Source: Daldinia sp. FL1419
Taxonomy: Eukaryota > Ascomycota > Sordariomycetes > Xylariales > Hypoxylaceae
DNA: 64,000 nucleotides
Direction: 5' to 3'
NCBI GenBank assembly: GCA_025201765.1
Contig: MU623348.1
Span: forward strand, 372,001-436,000
Part shown: positions 56,325-64,000 of the stretch, one piece after another
Layout of the letters: each line of letters begins with the position of its first letter
Position numbering within the stretch: position 1 is the first letter of the stretch
The notes under the pieces: generated by a model
Seen by the model: the letters and a program-made list of their open reading frames with translations, nothing else
The model's database searches: none
What the model was told of the DNA's origin: nothing
Translations under genes and position numbers: made by a program

Positions 56325-59300
56325 AATGTTCTCTCTATTTTTATAAATGTTAGTTTTCATCTTGTATGACCATAATCTTTTTTCCCCTGTATATTATGAT
56401 TTTATCAAATGAAAAGTCGCCTCTGATGATAGTATATTCACAGGTTTTGTCGAGAATTTATCCCTAGGATTGCGTAGGACCTGAGAAAATGTCCATAAAC
56501 AACTCTTCGAGATGCCAGTTAATAAAATAACAGTATCACGATAAGATATTAATAATAATAGTCAATAATGGGACGCGATAAATATTGTATGGGGATGTAA
56601 GTGACAGGAGGGCTTCTAGAGTTATAAATTGATGAGGGAATGTGAAAAAGAAAAGAAAGAAAAACCACAAGTAGGAAGAAAGGTAAAGAATTAATAGCAG
56701 TCACATGGGATGACCTCTTAAAACGTACCTAATGCGCGTAACACTTTTAACAAACACGACTTCGCGACAGGATTAGACAACAGCGTTATGCGACGAGGTT
56801 ATGCGACTAGCTAACAGCGGCGTCAATGGTCCGGTCGGCGACGTTCCAGAGGTCAAGACGAGAAGTCAGGAGGATTAGTTAGGATTAGGCCGATGACCCG
56901 TCAAAAATGAGTGATGAGAGTGCGGCTTCGGCGTCAACATCGGCTGATGGCAGATGATGCGAGGAAGAAGTCGGGGGAGAGTGGACTAAGTAAGATGAAT
57001 GTTCAGTCTGGGATAAAATGGTGTTGAGGTAAGTGGACAAGAAAAGTTAATCAGTACCTAGGTAGTTAACAAAATATGTACAATGTAAGTCAATGCCTAG
57101 ATTGGATGATAAAGAATGAAGGCACGGCGGTCCTTCTAAATATTAAGAACAGAGACGTCCTTTCCTGCTGCTAACTGATGCAAGGCTACAGGATTTTAGG
57201 GGATGACAACCAATCCCCCTTTATTGGCCCCCTTCTCCCCCCTAACCATCCGGCCACCCAGTTATACGGAAATCGCGGCAGCTCGCACTGGACCTGCATA
57301 ACCAGTACTTGCCGGATACGCCCATGTTCGGTATAGCGGATCCGGACCGGTAATATCAGCAGGTACCTAAGAGCCCCTTAGATGAGGTCACACTGTCCTG
57401 TTGTACGTGGTATGCGCACATTAGGTACCTCTTACCTAACCGTGGATGCCCTCCCTCCTAGGCACATATAGGAGCTTGCCTATGTACGCGGCAATAGGCA
57501 ATACTTCAGGTATATCATACGCCCGGGGACACTACCCGATATACCGCTCAGTGAAACCGATGGTTACCAGGCCTACATGCATATAAGAAAGCCATACCTT
57601 CCTCTTACTACTGGGGGCAGGGGGATTATTACATGTAGCTACCGAGTGTCAAGAAACATAAGGTATCCTCTGGACAAGTTTATTAAATATAGGCCCATAA
57701 AGACCAACCAAGTACAAGTATATGTGTCAAGTAACGCGTCTGCAGGTACATTGTGATAAGTTGTGCATGTGCATTCTCATGGCATCAAACTGCATATGCA
57801 GCTAACGGCTCAAGTAACTGATAGCAATCAAGAAAGAACCAGTACAGTTGAGCCATTTCAAAAACACAACATGTCCCAACAGGGTTATCAAATGCACATG
57901 AACCAAAAACAGCCCTATGAAACTGGGACCGCCGGCCTAGATTTGACCACATTCGGTAGGTACCTTAGGTAGGCAGCAAGGTTACCATGGCTCTGTAATG
58001 TTCATAGATAAAATCTCGACAAGAGGTAGGTACCTAGATGTATTAGGCAACAGTATTTGGTGTGCTGTTTATTGTTGGAAAGTACACCTTCCAATCCGAA
58101 AATAGCGAAGGCTTGGTGGGTACAGTAACCGAGAAACATTGGAACATGTCCTTAGGTAGCGATTAAAACATTTGAATGGTGGTTGATATAGGGAAGTACC
58201 TAGGCAGGTACATAACACAGGCCTTTCCTGAAGCAAGATATTAGATGTTTTGTCAAACAAAGAAGATTATGGCGAGCTATAGCAACTTTGCGGTTCATCC
58301 CAAATTTGTGGCATAAAAGGCATGTGGGCCTAGGTGAGGAATAGGAGCATATACAGATGCTGTTATTCGGTATATAAACACAGGGGTAGATGTGTGATAT
58401 ATATAAAGGAGACTTGTAACACACAATACGGTATATCATATTGTTTATGGATAAGTAAGGATAAGCGAATACCTTGTAATTACTTCAAGATGGACTGATA
58501 TAGGGGTAATCAGAAAATATCCTCTAGGCAAAAGCAACGTTATCTACCTCCTAGGTATAGAACTAAGCGAGGTTCATAGATGGAATTGAAGATAATTGCT
58601 GGTAATTCTCTGCTATTGTGCTTTGTGAATTGAATATTTGATTTATTATGTTATGTGATACTTCTAATTGTGGTGTTGATATTGAATATTGTTAAACTCA
58701 GGTGTAGGTAACGCTATAGTTCGTGTATCTTTAAATTTTGAACGATTTGGATATTTAGAAGTATGAAGAATAGTATGACTCAAGGTATATACCTGGGTAT
58801 AGACGTTGGGAGTTAATACCTGGCTTTTACTGATAATTTGGTAGGAAATATAACATGTTATATATCTCAGATAATGGCAAAAAAAGGGGTTGAATATCCA
58901 CTAAAGGGACTACACCGTTTATACGGATATATGAAATATTTTGACTATAACAGGCCTTTGATTCTAAAAGGCTACCCGGATAAAAGAATAAGAAGGTTTT
59001 GTCTAACTTGAAGGAAATGGTAAAACAAGAAGTAGGTCTCTTATTTTTACTGTATAACTTCGCACAAGTTACGTAGATCTGGGTAATGGGAAATATTGGA
59101 TGCTTTGATGATTATACAAATTCGAGTTGAGTAAAGCATATTAAGTGCTCGTAAATCTGTTGATCTCGAATGCTTTCCTTCTATAACTATAAACTAGTAA
59201 CCTGGGTATATGCAACGCAAGAGGACAATAGAAGGGAGGGTCATGAATGTAAATTTTCATACGCCTTTTTGTCATTCCCAAGGTCTTTCTCTGCCCTTTC

Positions 59301-59754
59301 AAACTCGGGGCGTTATGATGAAATGAAAATATCACGGACTTCTAGGTCTCGCTCTGATTCAGATCGCAATCGTAGAATATCCTTTGCCTCGAACGCCAAT
59401 CCTATGTATCATAACATATCCAGACCAGAACTTTCTTCGAGCACTATTTCCTGACGTGGCCCTAGTCGCTCAATTTGGTCAGCCATTGGGGCTGTAGTGT
59501 AAAACCGTAAAGGGAATCGCCGTGGGGTATCGCGAAGGGTGGGAAGGCCATTATCGTAGTCGGATGGTATCATCTTGGCAATAGCAGCATGCTTGAGGTG
59601 CGGAGCCGCGATGCGTTAAATTGGAGTAGAAAGGAAAAGGTGCTGTAAACGATAGAATAATGTATTTTAGTAAAAATGAGTCGGCTTGCGTAATCCTCCC
59701 AATGTTCGGGATGTTTTATAACAAAGGGACTGCGTGTCGGAGCTATCGAGTGTA
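56325..59754. other. long gene-poor interval
   Basis: About 3.4 kb without a supported gene. It contains many TAGGTACC/CCTAGG motifs (about 57056-57064, 57360-57370, 57425-57432, 57955-57972, 58023-58036, 58196-58212) and an A/G tract near 56645-56680. Frames at 57763-57972, 58069-58439 and 59141-59454 show no domain. Confidence 0.5.
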
Positions 59755-61317
59755 TCATTCCGCGCCCTTGACGTTTTTCTTCACATTGAGCGCCCATTTT
59801 AGCTGACCAAGTACGCTCTTTGCTTCCTCGACAGTTCTCTCATGCTCCTTCTCCCTCTCATGGGCAGCTTTCTTGATGTCCTTTAGCGCTTGCTCCTGCG
59901 CACTCTTGTACGCTTCAAATTGCCGAGCGATTTCGTCTTTTTGCCGTTGTAGATCTCGGATATTTCCATCCTGCTGGTCACACAAATCGCGGAGGACGTT
60001 GATTTTTTCATCGTCCGCCCTACGTTCCTCAACCAATGTTTTAATCCTGTTCTCCATAACGGCCACAGCTCGTTTCACTTCGTCACCCTGGTCCTTCCAA
60101 TGCGACGTGATAGCATTGTATCGACTTTCCATTAATGCCGCATACGTGGTAGCCTCATCGAGTTGGGTCTTGGTGTCCCGTTTACTCTTCTCCATCTCTT
60201 CGCGCCATGTGCGTTCACTTTCTTGAGCATCCGCTGTGCGTTTCTTCTCAAGCTCGACCGCGGATTGTAAGTGCTCCACTTGTCGTTCTTTACGACTAAG
60301 TAACGTCTTGGTTACGTTGGCTTCTAATAGGCGGTTCTCGTAGTCTGCGGCCATGCGTTCTATCTTATCCTCGACCAATTTAGCTGCTTGTCTCGCTTCC
60401 TCAGCCTTTAAACGCTCGATCTGGATATCCCGTTTTAAAGCCTCGTTGTCGGATACTAGTTTATTAATTACTCTGCCTGTCTTTCCTAGACCAGCTTTGC
60501 CTACGGCGCTGTCCCATTGCGGAGAGCCTTCCGGCGTCATGCCTGTCCGGGTTTCGAGCATGGCAGTTTCCGGAACCTGTAAAGATATAGTTTGCTCTTC
60601 TGCCACCTCTTCTCCAGGGGTCGTATCACCTGCGGACAAATATGGATCCTCGCTTCGTGATATCGGTAAAGGGGGCTCTAAGCCGGGTGGTGGAGATTTT
60701 AATTTGACAGTCGAGCTGCTTTGTGCTTGTTGAGAGTTATACGATGTGCCGCTGACATTGCTATTGATAGAGCTTGAAAACCCGCTGTTTCGCGCGGACG
60801 GAGATTCCGACGAGATATCTGAAGGCGCTTCGAAGCTAGGGACGGTACGAATGGTCGGGGGTATTTTGCTCTTGTTATTGCCACTAGGAGAAAAGCTAGA
60901 GCTGGCGTGGGAATTGTATTTTGACTCCGGGGTCGCGCTATGGGCACTCATGGTGTTCATGTCGGGAGTATGCGCCGGTTTTAACTTTGAATGGGCATCC
61001 AATGCGTTATCATCTGTGCAGGTAGATGCTATGGAAGAATTGGTTAGCTAGATCCTACCGCCTTCTAACTGAGCATATAGTACGGGTTTTGCTTTGTCCC
61101 AGACCATACCTAGGTCTAAGAGACATAAGGAGACAAAGTTTCAGTTGTTTCCGAGACTAAACTAGCGAATATTCTGAGGAATAGGGACGGGGGCAAGTGG
61201 ACTATACAAAGATTTAGGCTGGACTATGCTTACCTTGATCAATGCTTTGTGGGTCGGAGTCGACGGCTCTTGATTAGGAACAGGATGTATTTGAGGCTTT
61301 TGTATCCGATCGAGCAT
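59755..61317 (-). CDS. SHE3: She3-like coiled-coil RNA-transport adaptor
   Basis: Exons complement(61234..61317) and complement(59755..61047) give 458 residues. The 186-base intron is GTAAGC...GATCTAG; this acceptor keeps phase (ALIK to LTNSSIASTC), while the nearer-looking CTGCACAG would not. The first 170 residues are Ser/Pro-rich. A conserved block WDSAVGKAGLGKTGRVINKL followed by VSDNEALKRDIQIER opens a long coiled coil that runs to about residue 450 and ends QLKWALNVKKNVKGAE. This block and layout match fungal proteins annotated as SWI5-dependent HO expression protein 3. In yeast She3 links the She2-mRNA complex to myosin Myo4 for bud-directed mRNA transport. In filamentous fungi the partner is less clear. 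The short first exon is less certain than the rest. Confidence 0.82.
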
Positions 61318-63252
61318 TTCACTGCTACTCTCCTATTCACTAAAGATACCACTTCGCTTGCTACCTAATGAATGGATAGTGGCGCGAAAAAATATCGAGG
61401 GGTAGATAAGCGGTTTATGATTTCTGGCAGGCGGCTTGATTTGATATTGATCGTGTGGCGTGAAATAGTTCTAGGTTCTAAGTTCGAATTTGGGTACGAT
61501 GATGCCAGGGGGGATATGTCATCAGGGGACCAGGGCGCAGAAACGACGTCAAATACAGATGACGAGAGCTGGAGTGCTGAAGTAGACTGGGGAGGGCTGC
61601 TATACCGCGATTTGCGCTTGGCTAGAATAACGTTTTAGAAAAAAAAAGAAAAAAAAAAAGAAGAAGAAATATGCGGCACCGATTACAAGTAAAAAGATAG
61701 TAAAAAAGTATAACTAGGTAGTTAGAAGAGCATTACAAGAAGAAGCTGTTTAATCTTGCGCTTAACTTGAACCTTGGTGTATTTCGCATGTACGAAAGCG
61801 AAAGCAGCAACCCCAAACTAACGGAGTTTTTCAAGGTTGATTTTAAAAATGGAGGACTAGCATTAAAACACATATCCCCATGTTTATGCGTATTATTATG
61901 CCATGGGTCGGATCGCGGGCCCCTCCAATGTTGTTCTGTCAGAAACCGTTCAGTGTAGTATTTACGAATGGCCGCTAATGATATACATAAGTCTTGTAGT
62001 ACACTACCTAGGTAGAGATACATACAAGTACCCCGGTATTGTATGTACAATTGAAATCACTCGTGGCTTATTACCTTACATAAAAGTGCACGCCTCTCTC
62101 TTTTTAGTCTAGACCTCACGTTTGCATTTGCTAAGAAGCCACGCGTTAAGCCACCTTGAATCGCCCGACTTTGCTTAAAAAGGTCAGCCAAATTTTAAGA
62201 ATGCCGGGGTATTGGATAACCCCTGTTTAATCCCCGCCTTGATTTAACGGTGCCGCTCATGTACCTAAGTACCTAGATACATCGTACGGATCTGTACTTA
62301 TGTTCCTTTTTGCTTGTGCGCGCTTTTACGTGACCGTTGACGCGTTTTACTTCTCCCTGTTAATTTTCATAATTACACAAAATTAATGTCCCAGCAACGG
62401 TCCCGTCACGCGCAAAATGCTGCCGATGCAATTCGGCTCCTCCCGATGGACATCATTTAAATGGCCGTAGCATATCCGCTTCTGAAGCACCACATGCTAC
62501 AATGGTCCATTAACAGGAGCATCTCATCATGCCCTGTAATTTTCATTCGCCTCTTTTTTTATTTCTTATTTTTTATTTTTAAATTATATCGAGGACCAGC
62601 GGGGACGCCCTACATCCATCCGATACTTCGTTCCTAGTAATTTCCGTCTGGATAACCGGGCTTTTCATGACATTGAAATCGCCTGCTTCTTTTTAAATGG
62701 GTTGTGTTTGCAACAACTCAGCTTACTCATTTTTAAGCTATTCGTGTTTGCAACAGTGAATATGAGACGCGGGTGTTGATTATACCTGGACGCGTGAATT
62801 GGCCGCCAACTTCAGACCGAAAATCAACCTGTCACTTATTCCTGTCTCGCGTTGGAATCTCAAGCAATCGCCACAATTTCGCGAAGAATTTGGCATGAGA
62901 TACGAAATTAGCATCCGACCGTATTAGGCTGCCTGTTTACTATAGAAACACGAATTTATGACGATTGATAGGTAATTGTAGCGCTTACGTGGAAGTAGAA
63001 TGGTCATAGTTTTTGCAATTCATTCGGGGACGGTGGGAAATGTTGCCTATCGTCCTGCTCATTCCGCTAAACTCCTGGTTATGGTCAACCACTTCGCTTT
63101 GGGATACGTCACTTGGGGGGTAATACGATGCTTCGGGCTGAGATTCATTTTGCAGGTACCGAGATTATCATCATAAACGTATGCTTCTCTCCCGGAACAT
63201 CGCTGTAGGTTACGAATTTATTTATTCGCCAAGATCTGGATAGCCATTTAAA
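61318..63252. other. intergenic with purine tract
   Basis: No supported gene. A GA/A tract lies at about 61636-61668. A frame at 61372-61638 has no domain. AT-rich sequence follows with scattered TAGGTA motifs and a T-rich tract at about 62552-62582. Confidence 0.5.
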
Positions 63253-64000
63253 ATGGCAGCGCTCTCTCCGCTCAATAAACTCATGCCTCGAGGTTACGTC
63301 CGGCAGATGTTTTGTTTTCCCTCAACGCATGCTGATGTTGTCGAAACACTTAAAAGGGGTTTGGCGGGAGTTATAAATGATATCCCTTACCTTCTCTCTG
63401 GGATCGTCATCAGCAAAGACCAGAAGCGTGTTTCTCTCAGCGATCCTTATCAAGCTCCCGAGGATCTTTTCTACGAGCAAGATCTGTCGGATATTATTGA
63501 CTATGCGGCTACCAAGGCGCAAAACTTCCCGCCCTCGGCGTTCACCGCGCAGGGAATCATTCCTCCTGATACGCAGCCCCCGTTTCCGAACCCGGCGCCG
63601 GTATTCCGAGCGACGGTCTCGCTCGTCAAGGGTGGGTTTATCTTGTGTGTCGCTATCCACCATTGCATAACCGACATTACCGGATTTGGGGCCTTGCTTA
63701 AGATATGGGCTGCCCACTGCCGAACAGGTGCGTCTACAGTAGCGGGCTTCAACCAGTCTTGGTTAAACCGCAGCGCTTTAATTGAAGAACTTGGCACCCA
63801 CAACACACGGGCAGCACCTACTTCGATACCTAAACTCCTTCACATCCGGGGACCTGATGACTATGTCAGACTTGCTGGTCCCATATCGTCGCCTACTGAC
63901 CTTGTGACCGGCATCTTCTTTTTTCCACAAGCAAAACTGCAGGGTTTGAAGAATATCGTGAACAAGCACATTGCTTCACAGGGTAGCCCAGGTTGGGTCT
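63253..64000 (+). CDS. BAHD-type acyltransferase (Tri101-like), N-terminal part
   Basis: The frame from the ATG at 63253 stays open for 249 codons to the window edge without an intron. It starts MAALSPLNKLMPRGYVRQMF, typical of the fungal transferase family (PF02458), in which the trichothecene 3-O-acetyltransferase Tri101 is the best-known member. The catalytic HxxxD motif is present as HHCITD (His137, Asp141) in LCVAIHHCITDITGFGALLK. The second signature, DFGWG, would lie beyond the edge. The enzyme should transfer an acyl group from acyl-CoA to a hydroxyl or amine of a small molecule in the cytosol. Such genes often sit in secondary-metabolism clusters or serve detoxification; the right-hand neighbours are not visible. 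Substrate unknown. Confidence 0.88.
   Translation, partial: MAALSPLNKLMPRGYVRQMFCFPSTHADVVETLKRGLAGVINDIPYLLSGIVISKDQKRVSLSDPYQAPEDLFYEQDLSDIIDYAATKAQNFPPSAFTAQGIIPPDTQPPFPNPAPVFRATVSLVKGGFILCVAIHHCITDITGFGALLKIWAAHCRTGASTVAGFNQSWLNRSALIEELGTHNTRAAPTSIPKLLHIRGPDDYVRLAGPISSPTDLVTGIFFFPQAKLQGLKNIVNKHIASQGSPGWV

Noticed and set aside
59141..59454. Possible exon remnants downstream of the She3-like gene
   Set aside because: Charged stretches appear in several frames but stops interrupt each and no family is recognisable.
1..64000. CRISPR arrays, rRNA or tRNA genes, telomere repeats
   Set aside because: No regularly spaced repeats, no paired A/B boxes with a cloverleaf, and no TTAGGG tandem array seen by eye.

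Overview
The window is nuclear DNA from a filamentous ascomycete (Pezizomycotina). Nearly every gene is split by short GT-AG introns of about 50-90 bases with CTAAC-like branch points. Several genes are typical of this group: a CFEM-domain PTH11-type receptor, a UPF0592/DUF1765 protein, a verprolin, an She3 homologue, a Zn2Cys6 regulator and a BAHD-type acyltransferase. The AT-leaning intergenic DNA and the gene set would suit Sordariomycetes, but I cannot name a genus. Exon boundaries were worked out by hand from frame, splice motifs and family expectations; they were not tested against transcripts.

Layout. 1-0.3 kb: start of an F-box-like gene leaving the left edge. 1.1-1.6 kb: a miniature inverted-repeat transposon with an exact 9-bp target duplication. 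3.8-4.7 kb: membrane-anchored monothiol glutaredoxin. 5.3-6.6 kb: two small cysteine-containing ORFs, one a convincing secreted protein. 8.4-9.9 kb: a pyrimidine-rich, apparently spliced stretch without a convincing protein. 10.4-12.3 kb: CFEM/PTH11 receptor. 16.3-18.0 kb: RPF2 and a small conserved protein, tail to tail. 18.9-19.4 kb: a second miniature transposon with TA duplications. 22.2-26.0 kb: UPF0592 protein.

26.7-43.6 kb looks metabolic: a DHA1 drug/polyamine-type transporter, an ACS-family anion permease, two 2-oxoglutarate/Fe(II) oxygenases, a membrane-anchored carboxylesterase, a Zn2Cys6 regulator and an HpcH/HpaI aldolase. The permease and first oxygenase share a divergent promoter, and the two oxygenases converge with only 54 bases between stops. 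This could be a small catabolic or detoxification cluster; the substrate cannot be told from sequence.

43.7-61.3 kb is mostly housekeeping and cell biology: a glutaredoxin-like protein, a CHORD-CS co-chaperone, a four-helix membrane protein, a mitochondrial membrane protein, verprolin (actin), a 945-residue protein with a KH-like stretch, and an She3-like coiled-coil protein. The right edge holds the first 249 residues of an acyltransferase that may open a secondary-metabolism locus.

I saw no CRISPR array, no rRNA or tRNA gene, and no long autonomous transposon. Most split ORFs are intron-interrupted genes and not frameshifted pseudogenes.
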